Below are positions 35,908-44,114 of a DNA stretch of 55,295 nucleotides, one piece after another. Origin of the DNA: Verrucomicrobiota bacterium (GTDB lineage Bacteria > Verrucomicrobiota > Verrucomicrobiia > Limisphaerales > J093); contig VHCO01000022.1 of the NCBI GenBank assembly GCA_016871715.1, positions 1 to 55,295 of the forward strand, given 5' to 3'. The position numbers and the translations under genes are program-made. The notes under the pieces are model-generated. The model was not told the origin of the DNA. It made no database searches and saw only the letters and a list, made by a program, of their open reading frames with translations. How positions within the stretch are numbered: the first letter of the stretch is position 1; the number at the start of each line of letters is the position of its first letter.

Positions 35908-36291
35908 ATGGACTATCGGTTCACAAGACACTATACGCTCACCGAGGTCAGCGCCTTGTTGCCGCAGGTGCGGCACTGGCTCGAGCGCCTGCAGGACCTC
36001 CGGCGAGAGTTGGCGGATCGAGAGGCCGAGTTGGCCCGGAGCATGGCTACCGGTGCGGATCGGGGCGGGGCCGAGGTCAGCCGCTGGTTGCGCCGATTGG
36101 CCGACGCGCAGGCGGTGCTGCGCGAGTTCAGCCAGCGGCAGATCCAAGTGAAGGATCTCGAACGCGGCCTGGTGGATTTTCCGGCGCTGCGAGAGGGCCG
36201 GGAGGTGTTTCTGTGCTGGGAGCAGGGGGAGGCAGAGGTCGCCTTCTGGCACGAGCTCGACGCAGGTTATGCCGGTCGGGCTCGGTGGTGA
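35908..36291 (+). CDS. DUF2203 family protein
   Basis: The 127-aa protein begins with a helix including FTRHYTLTEVSALLPQVRHW and ends with the family signature GLVDFPALREGREVFLCWEQ and FWHELDAGYAGR. DUF2203 proteins are small, widespread and of unknown function. The gene follows the TPR lipoprotein by 40 bp and may be cotranscribed with it. Confidence 0.9.
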   Translation: MDYRFTRHYTLTEVSALLPQVRHWLERLQDLRRELADREAELARSMATGADRGGAEVSRWLRRLADAQAVLREFSQRQIQVKDLERGLVDFPALREGREVFLCWEQGEAEVAFWHELDAGYAGRARW

Positions 36292-36417
36292 GGCCTCGCC
36301 GGAGCGGGCGCTGCCCCGGCAGGGCGGCGGTGTCGGAGGGGCAGATGTAGGGACAAGTTCGGGGTGGACAGAAAGTTTGAACGTTTAAGTTTGTGGCTGT
36401 CTAAGCGCGATACGGGC

Positions 36418-36447
36418 TTGACAAAGAGCGGCTAAGTTTTCTTTAAG
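36418..36447 (+). promoter_or_regulatory. Promoter candidate for the ABC/GldG-like operon
   Basis: TTGACA at 36418-36423 is followed, after 17-18 bp, by CTTTAA/TTTAAG. It sits in a distinctly AT-rich stretch (36360-36450) upstream of the operon. The -10 element is weak. Confidence 0.45.
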
Positions 36448-36474
36448 AACGGCGCGCCGCTCCATGTGCACGAT

Positions 36475-36514
36475 GGTGGCGGCACCGCCACCGCTTCGGC
36501 CCGGGTCGAAGCGG
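36475..36514 (+). promoter_or_regulatory. Overlapping hairpins in the operon leader
   Basis: GGTGGCGG-CA-CCGCCACC (36475-36492) is a perfect inverted repeat with a 2-base loop. CCGCTTCG (36491-36498) pairs with CGAAGCGG (36507-36514), and the two stems share bases 36491-36492, so they exclude each other. CTTTT follows at 36519-36523, before the ribosome site GGGAGAG at 36524-36530. Attenuation or mRNA protection is possible but unproved. Confidence 0.4.
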
Positions 36515-36536
36515 CGGCCTTTTGGGAGAGCGAGAC

Positions 36537-37511
36537 ATGATTAAGGTAGACAATTTGGTCAAGGCATTCGGGCCGAAGCTCGCCGTTAACGGCGTGTCGT
36601 TCACGGTCGAGCGCGGCGAGGTGCTTGGGTTTCTCGGCCCCAACGGGGCGGGCAAATCCACCACCATGCGGATGATCACCGGCTTCATCCCGCCGACGGC
36701 GGGGCAGGTCACCGTGGGCGGGTTTGACATTCTGGAAAAACCGATCCCGGCCAAGCGGCTCATCGGTTACCTGCCGGAGAACGCCCCGGCCTATGCGGAC
36801 ATGACCGTGTACGGCTTCCTGAACTTCGCGGCGGAGCTGCGCGGCTTGCGGGGAGAGGAGAAGCGGCAGGCCGTGCATCGGGCGGTGGACATGTGTTTTC
36901 TGGAGGCGGTCATCCACCAGAGCGTGGACACGCTCTCGAAGGGCTACCGCCACCGCACCTGTTTCGCGCAATCGGTCTTGCACAACCCGCCGATTCTGAT
37001 CATGGATGAGCCGACCGACGGGTTGGACCCCAACCAGAAGCACGAGGTGCGAACGCTGATTCGGCGGATGGGCGAGAAGAAGGCCATCGTGTTTTCGACG
37101 CACATCCTCGAGGAGGTGGATGCCGCCTGCACGCGCGCGATCATTATCGACCGCGGCCAGATCGTGGCCAATGGCACCCCGCGCGAGTTGCGCCAGCGCT
37201 CCGAGTACGCCGGCGCGGTCGCCGTGCGCGTCCAGGGCGTGGCCGGAAGCGTGGTGACCCAGAAGTTGCGCGAGTTGAGCACGGTGCGCCGGTCGGCGGT
37301 CGTGAGCGAGGAGGCGGGCAGCGTGGTGGTGCGGGCATTTCCGCAACCGAACCCGCGCAACGGCGAGCTTGAGCACAGCGTGTACGACCTTGCGGTGCGC
37401 GAGCACTGGCGGTTGTTGGAGCTGCGCACCGAGGAAGGGCGGCTGGATGAAGTCTTCCGCAGTATCACTTTGCCCGACACGGCCCGTGGCAACAAAGAAG
37501 TAGCGTCATGA
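36537..37511 (+). CDS. ABC transporter ATPase (GldA/NatA-like)
   Basis: The 324-aa product starts at the ATG at 36537, placed 6 nt after GGGAGAG. It has Walker A GPNGAGKST, signature LSKGYRHRT (in place of LSGGQ), Walker B ILIMDEPTDGLDP and the switch His in VFSTHILEEV. A C-terminal domain of about 90 aa of the CcmA/NatA type follows. It powers the ABC-2 permease encoded in a 4-bp overlap and resembles the GldA component of Bacteroidota gliding-associated transporters. The exported substrate is unknown. Confidence 0.93.
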   Translation: MIKVDNLVKAFGPKLAVNGVSFTVERGEVLGFLGPNGAGKSTTMRMITGFIPPTAGQVTVGGFDILEKPIPAKRLIGYLPENAPAYADMTVYGFLNFAAELRGLRGEEKRQAVHRAVDMCFLEAVIHQSVDTLSKGYRHRTCFAQSVLHNPPILIMDEPTDGLDPNQKHEVRTLIRRMGEKKAIVFSTHILEEVDAACTRAIIIDRGQIVANGTPRELRQRSEYAGAVAVRVQGVAGSVVTQKLRELSTVRRSAVVSEEAGSVVVRAFPQPNPRNGELEHSVYDLAVREHWRLLELRTEEGRLDEVFRSITLPDTARGNKEVAS

Positions 37512-38314
37512 GTACCCATACTGAAGTCATTTCCCCCGGCGGTGGGACGGCCTCGAGCGCCGTCGGCGCCCACACCAACGCCGTCCATAACATCCTCACG
37601 ATCGGCAAACGCGAGCTGGCGGCCTATTTCTCTTCGCCGCTGGCTTACGTTTTCATCGTGATCTTCCTGCTGCTCTCCGGCTTCTTCACGTTCAACGTGG
37701 GCGGGTTTTTCGAGCGCGGCGAAGCCTCGCTGGCCGCGTTCTTCGTGTGGCACCCGTGGCTGTACCTGTTTCTGGTCCCCGCCGTCGGGATGCGGCTGTG
37801 GTCGGAGGAGCGCCGGTTGGGCACGATCGAACTGTTGTTGACCATGCCGGTGACCGCCTGGCAGACGATCGTGGGCAAGTTTGCGGCTTCCTGGCTGTTC
37901 CTGGGGATCGCCCTCGCCTTGACGTTTCCGCTGGTGTTCACGGTCAACCACCTCGGCGATCCGGACCTGGGCATGGTCTTTTGCGGTTACCTGGGCAGCC
38001 TGTTGATGGCCGGGGCCTACCTCGCGGTGAGTTGCTTCACGTCGGCCATGACTCGCAGCCAGGTGGTTAGCTTCATTGTGTCGGTGGTCATTTGCCTGTT
38101 TCTGATCCTGGCGGGGTGGCCGCCGGTGACCAAAGAACTGGGCTGGGCGCCGGCCTGGATGCTGGACTTGGTGTCCTCGTTCAGTGTGATGCCGCACTTC
38201 GAGAGTTTCCAGCGCGGGGTGATTGACTCGCGCGACCTGGCCTTCTTCCTGTCCGTGATTGCGTTTTCCCTATTCACGACGGGCGTGATCATCCGCAGCC
38301 ACCGCGCCGGCTAA
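37508..38314 (+). CDS. ABC-2 permease (GldF-like)
   Basis: The 268-aa protein has six hydrophobic segments after a cytoplasmic N-terminus of about 30 aa, including LAYVFIVIFLLLSGFFTF, FVWHPWLYLFLVPAVGMRLW and VVSFIVSVVICLFLILAGW. EERRLGTIELLLTMPVT is the classic ABC-2 loop after the second helix. The start overlaps the ATPase stop by 4 bp. It forms the channel of the transporter with the ATPase upstream. Confidence 0.93.
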   Translation: MSTHTEVISPGGGTASSAVGAHTNAVHNILTIGKRELAAYFSSPLAYVFIVIFLLLSGFFTFNVGGFFERGEASLAAFFVWHPWLYLFLVPAVGMRLWSEERRLGTIELLLTMPVTAWQTIVGKFAASWLFLGIALALTFPLVFTVNHLGDPDLGMVFCGYLGSLLMAGAYLAVSCFTSAMTRSQVVSFIVSVVICLFLILAGWPPVTKELGWAPAWMLDLVSSFSVMPHFESFQRGVIDSRDLAFFLSVIAFSLFTTGVIIRSHRAG

Positions 38315-38349
38315 GCTTGCCCGGCCCAACCCCTGAATCCCGATCGGCC

Positions 38350-40293
38350 ATGAGCACTATCAAAAACCGTTGGACCCCGCTGCTCTTCTCAGGTGTCGGC
38401 GTCGCCGCCATGTTCCTTCTGTTGGTGGCGGGCGGCATTATCGCCGGCGCCGCCAAGGTGCGGCTCGACCTGACCGAGGACCAGATTTACACTCTTTCCG
38501 CGGGCACCCGCAAGATTCTGGGCAAGTTGGACACGCCTGTCACGGTCCACTTCTACTGCACGCAATCGGACAAGGAGATGCCGGTGCCCTTCAAGGCCTA
38601 CGCCCAGCGCGTCGAGGACCTACTGGCCGAATACCGCCAGGTCTCGAACGGCAAGATCCAGATCAAGAAGTTCGATCCTCAGCCGGACTCGGATGCCGAG
38701 GACGCGGCCCGTCTGGACGGGGTCGAGGGCCAGTCGCTGACCCAGGGCGGCCTGATCAACCTGGGGGAGAAGGTCTATCTGGGGTTGGCCGTGATTTGCC
38801 TCGACCAAAAGGCGGCGCTGCCGTTCCTGGATCCGCAGCGGGAGCGAATGCTCGAGTACGATTTGACCCGCGCCATTGCCCAGGTGGTCAACCCGCAGAA
38901 GCCCAACCTGGGCGTGCTCAGCGGACTGCCGGTCTTCGGCCAACCGACCAACCCCATGATGATGCGCCAGGGCGGCGGCCAGGAGCCGTGGGTGTTTGTC
39001 AACGAGTTGAAGCGGGATTTCACGGTCAAACAAGTCGAGACCACAGCCGAGAAGATCGACGACGACATCAACGTCCTGTTGGTGGTGCATCCGGCGAACC
39101 TTTCCGAGAAGACCCAGTACGCCCTAGACCAGTTTGTGCTGCGCGGGGGCAAGTTGATTGCGTTGCTGGATCCCCTCTCGATCGTCGATAGCCGCAACGC
39201 CATGGGCATGCAAAACATGCTCCAACGCGCCGCTTCCGGCGGGTCCACGCTCGACAAGCTCCTGAAGGCCTGGGGCGTTGAATTCGAAGTTGGCAAAGTC
39301 GTTGCCGATAAGAACTACGTGACCATGGTCAATCGCGGCGCGGGCGGGGCTGGTCCAGAGCCGACGTGGCTTTCGTTGACTCCCGATGCGATCGACCGAG
39401 ATGACGTGGTCACCGGCCAGATCGACAGCCTGCTCCTGGCGGGCGCGGGCGTCTTCAGTGGCACGCCCGCCGAGGGCCTCAAACAGACCGTGCTGCTCAA
39501 GACCTCCGGCAACTCCCAACTGGTGGACAAGATGATGGCCCAGTTCGGCGGCGATACCGGCAAGGACTTCGTCGCTTCTGGCAAAGAACAGGCGCTGGCC
39601 ATCCGCCTCACCGGCAAGTTCAAGACGGCCTTCCCGGACGGCAAACCCGGGGGCGGCACCGAGGAAGAAAAGGACGAAGCCGAGAAAGACCAGGCTGGCG
39701 CCGATGCCGCGCGTGCCGCGTCCTTGAAGGAATCGCAGGCGGATGGGGTTGTCGTGCTGGTGGGCGACACGGATTTCATCTATGACCAGTTTTGCGTTCA
39801 GGTGAGCAACTTCTTCGGGCAACGCCTGCTGCGCCCCTTCAACGGCAACCTGAACCTGGTACAGAACTTGGTCGAGCAACTCATGGGTGACAGCGACCTG
39901 ATCGGCGTCCGCAGTCGCTCCGTCCAAAACCGCCCCTTCACGCTCGTCAAGAAAATTCAGGCCGAGGCCGAGATGCGGTATGTGAGCCGGATTAAGCAGT
40001 TGCAGGGGGACCTGGACGAGGCGCAGCGGAAGATTAACGAGCTCCAGCAGAGCAAGGATACCAACCAACGCTTCATCCTCTCGCCCGAGCAGCAGGCGGA
40101 GATCAAGCGATTCCAGGACAAAGAGCTGCAAACCAAACAGGATTTGAAAGAGGTGCGCAAGCAACTGCGCAAAGACATCGTGGCGCTCGAAAACCGGCTG
40201 AAGTGGCTGAACATCGCCGGCATGCCCTTGTTGGTGACCTTCGCCGGCGTCTCGCTCGCCGTGTTCAAACGCAAAAAGACCGCTGCCAAATGA
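38350..40293 (+). CDS. GldG-like ABC transporter auxiliary protein
   Basis: The product is 647 aa from the ATG at 38350 (MSTIKNRWTPLLFSG). One N-terminal membrane helix (about 12-33) is followed by the GldG signature (VRLDLTEDQIYTLSAGTRKIL) and a large extracytoplasmic domain including VEDLLAEYRQVSNGKIQIKK and RERMLEYDLTRAIAQV. The C-terminus has a coiled coil (about 540-620) and a last membrane helix near LVTFAGVSLAVF. GldG-type proteins sit with GldF in the membrane. The 35-bp gap to the permease and the overlap with the next gene place it in one operon. Confidence 0.92.
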   Translation: MSTIKNRWTPLLFSGVGVAAMFLLLVAGGIIAGAAKVRLDLTEDQIYTLSAGTRKILGKLDTPVTVHFYCTQSDKEMPVPFKAYAQRVEDLLAEYRQVSNGKIQIKKFDPQPDSDAEDAARLDGVEGQSLTQGGLINLGEKVYLGLAVICLDQKAALPFLDPQRERMLEYDLTRAIAQVVNPQKPNLGVLSGLPVFGQPTNPMMMRQGGGQEPWVFVNELKRDFTVKQVETTAEKIDDDINVLLVVHPANLSEKTQYALDQFVLRGGKLIALLDPLSIVDSRNAMGMQNMLQRAASGGSTLDKLLKAWGVEFEVGKVVADKNYVTMVNRGAGGAGPEPTWLSLTPDAIDRDDVVTGQIDSLLLAGAGVFSGTPAEGLKQTVLLKTSGNSQLVDKMMAQFGGDTGKDFVASGKEQALAIRLTGKFKTAFPDGKPGGGTEEEKDEAEKDQAGADAARAASLKESQADGVVVLVGDTDFIYDQFCVQVSNFFGQRLLRPFNGNLNLVQNLVEQLMGDSDLIGVRSRSVQNRPFTLVKKIQAEAEMRYVSRIKQLQGDLDEAQRKINELQQSKDTNQRFILSPEQQAEIKRFQDKELQTKQDLKEVRKQLRKDIVALENRLKWLNIAGMPLLVTFAGVSLAVFKRKKTAAK

Positions 40294-41885
40294 ACCGAAA
40301 GCAACTGACCCTCATCCTCGCCCTGGTCGCGATCATCGGCGGCCTAGGCCTGTGGCTCCGCAGCCGAGACCGCGCCGCCTATCGACCCTCGGAAGGCAAG
40401 ATGGGCCAGAAGGTCCTCGGCGAGTTCGACCTCAATGCCGTCGCCCACATCCGCCTCCAGCAGGATACCAACCAACTCCACCTCGCCCGAGAAAGCGACC
40501 GCTGGGTCGTGCGCGAGCGGGGGAGTTACCCGGCGAACTTCTCCGAGGTGGGGGATCTGCTGCGCAAGCTCTGGGACCTCAAGATCGTCCAGCCCGTCAC
40601 CGTCGGGCCGTCTCAACTCGGGCGCCTGGAGCTGACCCCGCCGCCCGGGGGCACCAATAGCGGCACCCTGGTAGAGCTGAAGGACAAGGACAACCAACCG
40701 ATCCGGGCGGTTCTCCTCGGCAAGAAGCACGTCCGTAAACCCGCCAGCCCGTCCCCCTTCGGCGGCGATGAAGGTTGGCCGGACGGCCGCTATGTCATGG
40801 TGGACGCCAAACCGGAAAGCGTTAGCCTGGTGGCCGAGACCTTCAGTAACGTCGAGCCCAAGCCCGAGCAGTGGTTGAACAAGGACTTCTTTAAAGTCGA
40901 GAAGGTCAAGACCGTGTCGGTTACCTACACCAACGCCACCAATTCCTGGAAATTAGCGCGGGAGACCGAGACCGGCGAACTGAGACTGCTCGACTCCGGC
41001 CCGAACGAGAAACTGGACAGCAGCAAAGTCAGCGGCATCCCCAGCGCCCTCTCCTGGCCCAGCTTTAACGACATTGTGCTCGATCCGCAAGCCGAGGAGA
41101 CCGGCCTCGCCACGCCGACGGTGGCCGTGCTCGAGACCTTCGACGACTTCGCCTATACCGTTAAGGTCGGCAACAGGAAGGGCGAGGACGCCTACTACCT
41201 CGCCGTGGCGGTTGACGGCAAGATCCCCAAGGAACGTCCTCCCGGCGCCGACGAGACGCCGGAAGACAAAGAGCGCCTCGATAAGGAATTCAAGGCCAAG
41301 ATCGACAAGCTCAACGAGAAACTCACCCACGAGAAGTCGCTCGAGAAGTGGACCTATCTGGTGTCCAAGTGGACCGTCGACTCTCTCCTTAAGGACCGCG
41401 GGGCGTTGTTGGCCGAGCAAAAGGATGAGAGCTCAGCTACCCCGCCCGCCGACTCGGCTACCTTTCCCTCGTCGTCGATCCCGGGGGTTATCCCGGAGAT
41501 CCCAGGGGTGATTCCTCCGCTGCCCGCCCCTTCCTCGAGCGACGCCATTAAACCTTCGCTACCGCCGCCGCCGCCCGCTCCGACGGCCGAGCTGCCGACC
41601 GCACCGACCACACCGCCGCAGCCTGCCGCGCCCAAACCAGCAGAGCCGAAGGTCGAGATCCCGCCGCCCCCGGCACCCCCAGCGCCGCCGTCTCAGGTCG
41701 AGCCACCGCCCGCACTGCCGGCGCCGCCGACACCGCCACAGCCGCCTTCGTCCAAACCAGCGGAGCCTAAGGTCGAGCCCCCGGTGCCTCCGGCTCCACC
41801 TCCCTCTCAAGGCGCTCCCGGCGAAGCGGCCCCGGCTGCGCCAGCCCCTCCCGACCAACCCAAGCCTGCCGACCCCAAGGCGTAG
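40290..41885 (+). CDS. DUF4340 protein with proline-rich tail
   Basis: The 531-aa protein starts in a 4-bp overlap with the GldG-like gene. It has an N-terminal membrane helix (LTLILALVAIIGGLGLWL) and then DUF4340-type sequence (VAHIRLQQDTNQLHLARESD, KPEQWLNKDFFKVEKVKTV). DUF4340 proteins commonly accompany GldG-like genes. From about residue 395 a long Pro/Ala-rich tail follows with a repeated unit centred on KPAEPKVE and PPAPP and ending KPADPKA. The tail is likely periplasmic and extended. Two in-register copies suggest expansion by repeat slippage. Function is unknown. Confidence 0.88.
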   Translation: MNRKQLTLILALVAIIGGLGLWLRSRDRAAYRPSEGKMGQKVLGEFDLNAVAHIRLQQDTNQLHLARESDRWVVRERGSYPANFSEVGDLLRKLWDLKIVQPVTVGPSQLGRLELTPPPGGTNSGTLVELKDKDNQPIRAVLLGKKHVRKPASPSPFGGDEGWPDGRYVMVDAKPESVSLVAETFSNVEPKPEQWLNKDFFKVEKVKTVSVTYTNATNSWKLARETETGELRLLDSGPNEKLDSSKVSGIPSALSWPSFNDIVLDPQAEETGLATPTVAVLETFDDFAYTVKVGNRKGEDAYYLAVAVDGKIPKERPPGADETPEDKERLDKEFKAKIDKLNEKLTHEKSLEKWTYLVSKWTVDSLLKDRGALLAEQKDESSATPPADSATFPSSSIPGVIPEIPGVIPPLPAPSSSDAIKPSLPPPPPAPTAELPTAPTTPPQPAAPKPAEPKVEIPPPPAPPAPPSQVEPPPALPAPPTPPQPPSSKPAEPKVEPPVPPAPPPSQGAPGEAAPAAPAPPDQPKPADPKA

Positions 41886-41931
41886 CGGTGTAGGCGAATC
41901 CCATCCAGGCCTTCCTTATCTTGGTGGCATT

Positions 41932-42068
41932 GGGTCTGACGACCCGCGCCCCGACGCTGGGGACGCCCGATCGGACACGCGTGTCGCAGGCAACGCGAAC
42001 GGAGCGCGGACGGTCACGTCCGCCCCGGGTGACCGTGCTCGAAGCGGGTCTGACGACCCGCGCCCCGA
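41932..42068 (+). repeat. REP-like hairpins downstream of the operon
   Basis: A 23-bp direct repeat beginning GGGTCTGACGACCCGCGCC occurs at 41932-41955 and again at 42046-42068. Each copy holds the hairpin GGGTC-TGAC-GACCC. A third hairpin, GCGGACG-GTCA-CGTCCGC, lies at 42006-42023. The region separates the GldG-like operon from the sod gene and holds no ORF. Confidence 0.65.
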
Positions 42069-42158
42069 TGGATGCATGCACGTTCGTGCACCGGCATTGG
42101 CAGACGGACGCTAACGGGGCGCGCAGTGGCGCTGCCGCGAATAAGAATAAGGGACGCC

Positions 42159-42788
42159 CTATGATTTAGCCGCTTCGTAGTGTCGGCTTGCCTGGGCCCA
42201 GTTCACCACGTTCCACCACGCCTTGAGGTAGTCGGCGCGTTTGTTCTGGTATTTGAGGTAATAGGCGTGCTCCCAGACGTCGACGCCCAGGATGGGTGTG
42301 CCTTCGCAACCGGCGACGGCTTTGCCCATGAGCGGGCTATCCTGGTTGGCCGTCGAGGCGATCTCGAGTTTGGCCTGGTTCACCACCAACCAGGCCCAAC
42401 CGCTGCCGAACCGCCCCACGCCGGCCGCCTCGAACTTCTCCTTGAAGGCGTCGAAGCCGCCGAAGGCTGCCTGGATGTCCGTGGCGAGTTTGCCGGTGGG
42501 CACTCCGCCCGCGCTCGGCGCCATGAGATTCCAGAAGAAGGTGTGGTTCCAATGTCCTCCGCCGTTGTTCCGGACTGCGGTCCGGATCGCTTCGGGCACA
42601 GACGCCAGGTCCTGGAGCAGGGCGTCGAGGGCTTTGCTCTCGAGGGTCGCGTGGCCGGTCAGCGCCTTGTTGAGGTTGTCCACATAAGCCTTGTGGTGGC
42701 GACCGTGGTGGATCTCCATGGTCAGGGCGTCGAGGTGCGGTTCGAGGGCCTCTTTGGCGTAGGGTAGGGCAGGGAGTTGATGGGGCAT
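42159..42788 (-). CDS. sodA: Superoxide dismutase, Mn-type Fe/Mn family
   Basis: The 209-aa protein has metal ligands His27, His82 ([11 protein letters not shown]), Asp170 and His174 ([15 protein letters not shown]). Gln149 in TANQDSP and the GGG before His fit the Mn-type subgroup, where the Fe-type has Ala and Gln in swapped positions; metal choice cannot be fixed from sequence alone. There is no signal peptide, so it is cytoplasmic. It destroys superoxide and fits a PerR-linked oxidative-stress response, although no PerR box was seen upstream. Confidence 0.96.
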   Translation of the reverse strand: MPHQLPALPYAKEALEPHLDALTMEIHHGRHHKAYVDNLNKALTGHATLESKALDALLQDLASVPEAIRTAVRNNGGGHWNHTFFWNLMAPSAGGVPTGKLATDIQAAFGGFDAFKEKFEAAGVGRFGSGWAWLVVNQAKLEIASTANQDSPLMGKAVAGCEGTPILGVDVWEHAYYLKYQNKRADYLKAWWNVVNWAQASRHYEAAKS

Positions 42789-43003
42789 AGTCGTAGTCGT
42801 TGTCAGGTTGTGGATGTCGATTCTAGCGAGTTAGGTTTCAGACATTCAGACATTTATGATTCTGAATGGAACGAAACATAGCAGACGCACCCAGCCCGCA
42901 CAAGGGCACCCTCCCCTCGCGGGCCAGCGGGAAGAGACCTTGGGGGCGTCTCAACCCCAACCCCAACCCGCGCGCAGGACTCCGTCCGGAAACAGGCGGG
43001 CTC

Positions 43004-43155
43004 CTGATGAGAGCTCGGGGTAGACGACAAACCTCTGGTAGCAGGGCGCGCAGTCCTCTGGGGGCCGCAAAGCGCTGTGGGGCCAGGAAGCCCGCGGCGC
43101 GCAGAGGACTGCGCGCCCTACCGCGGGCTTGTCGTCCATCTCCGTGACTCGTGAG
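43004..43155 (-). repeat. Palindromic interspersed element, copy B
   Basis: This 152-bp copy, in reverse orientation to copy A, starts CTGATGAGAGCTCGGGG and ends near CTCGTGAG. Its inner arms GGGCGCGCAGTCCTCTG and CAGAGGACTGCGCGCCC pair exactly. It lies between hisH (ends 43230) and the sod gene start (42788). Confidence 0.8.
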
Positions 43156-43229
43156 TAAGCGGGTACAACGAGGTGGCACCTCGCCCGTGAGCCAGTGCGC
43201 CCCCAGTCAGGTCGCCAGGTCCGGTCCGG

Positions 43230-43847
43230 TTACTGTGCGAGGGCGACGAAGTTGCGCAGCACTTGCAGGCCGACCTCTTGGCTTTTCTCGGGGTGAAACT
43301 GGGTGGCGAACACCTGATCTTGCCAGATCGCCGAGGCGAAAGTGTCGCCGTAGTCGGTCCAGGTGGCGACGATTTCCGGACGGGTGGGCAGGGGATAGTA
43401 GCTATGGACGAAGTAGACGTAGCTGCCGTCCGGGATGCCCTTGAACAAGGGGCAATTCGGGTGGGCGAACTCGAGGCGGTTCCAGCCGATCTGGGGGATC
43501 TTGAGACCCTCCTGCTCCTCAAAGCGGACGACGGCACCTTCGAAGATGCCCAAACCGGCGGTGGTGCTATTGAACTCCTCGCTGCGCTCGAAGAGGGCTT
43601 GGTAACCGACGCAGATGCCGAGAAAAGGGCGCCCGCTGCGGATGAAAGCCCGGCTGGCCTCGACCAACTCCTGTCGGTGCAGGGCGTTGAGGCAATCGTC
43701 AAACGCACCGACGCCCGGCAACACCAGCGCCCGCGCGTCGCGCAGCCCTTCGGGTCGAGTGACCACGCGCACCTCGGCGCCGACAAAGCGCAGGGCCTTG
43801 TGCACGCTGCGCAGGTTGCCCGCCCCATAGTCAATGAGTGCAATCAC
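43230..43847 (-). CDS. hisH: HisH, imidazole glycerol phosphate synthase glutaminase subunit
   Basis: The 205-aa class I glutamine amidotransferase has MIALIDYGAGNLRSVHKAL at its start, the nucleophile Cys79 in FLGICVGYQALF, PQIGWNRL and the catalytic His-Glu in TQFHPEKSQ. It feeds ammonia to HisF. hisF and hisA are not in the window, and hisG is on the other strand at 33 kb. Confidence 0.95.
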   Translation of the reverse strand: MIALIDYGAGNLRSVHKALRFVGAEVRVVTRPEGLRDARALVLPGVGAFDDCLNALHRQELVEASRAFIRSGRPFLGICVGYQALFERSEEFNSTTAGLGIFEGAVVRFEEQEGLKIPQIGWNRLEFAHPNCPLFKGIPDGSYVYFVHSYYPLPTRPEIVATWTDYGDTFASAIWQDQVFATQFHPEKSQEVGLQVLRNFVALAQ

Positions 43848-43951
43848 CGCGCCACGATAGAAGCCGCCCGGCGGAATGCAATCATGCCGGTGCCCGTTCG
43901 CCGCTGGCCCGGCTCGAGCTCAAGTCAAAGTCAGCCGTTCGAGAGCCGGCC

Positions 43952-44028
43952 GTGTCAACAATCAAAGACCTGGCAAAATCGATATCATTGGTCCAAGGAG
44001 GTGTCAACGATTAAAAATCTGGCAGAAT
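43952..44028 (+). repeat. Pair of 28-bp interspersed motifs (copies 5 and 6)
   Basis: Plus-strand copies at 43952-43979 and 44001-44028 start 49 bp apart and agree at 23 of 28 positions. They resemble short repeats I associate, from memory, with REP-associated transposases in this phylum. No transposase is in the window. They lie immediately upstream of the truncated gene at 44115. Confidence 0.65.
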
Positions 44029-44114
44029 GAACCGAACTTTCCTGCCCTCTGTTCACCGGGAACGCCGGTAACCCAAGCACGCGCGGGAACCCGCCCGGCG
44101 GCGTCGCCCCGGCC

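Noticed and set aside
36292..36536. Riboswitch upstream of the ABC operon
   Set aside because: The hairpins are real but match no riboswitch consensus that I know; only a generic leader structure can be claimed.
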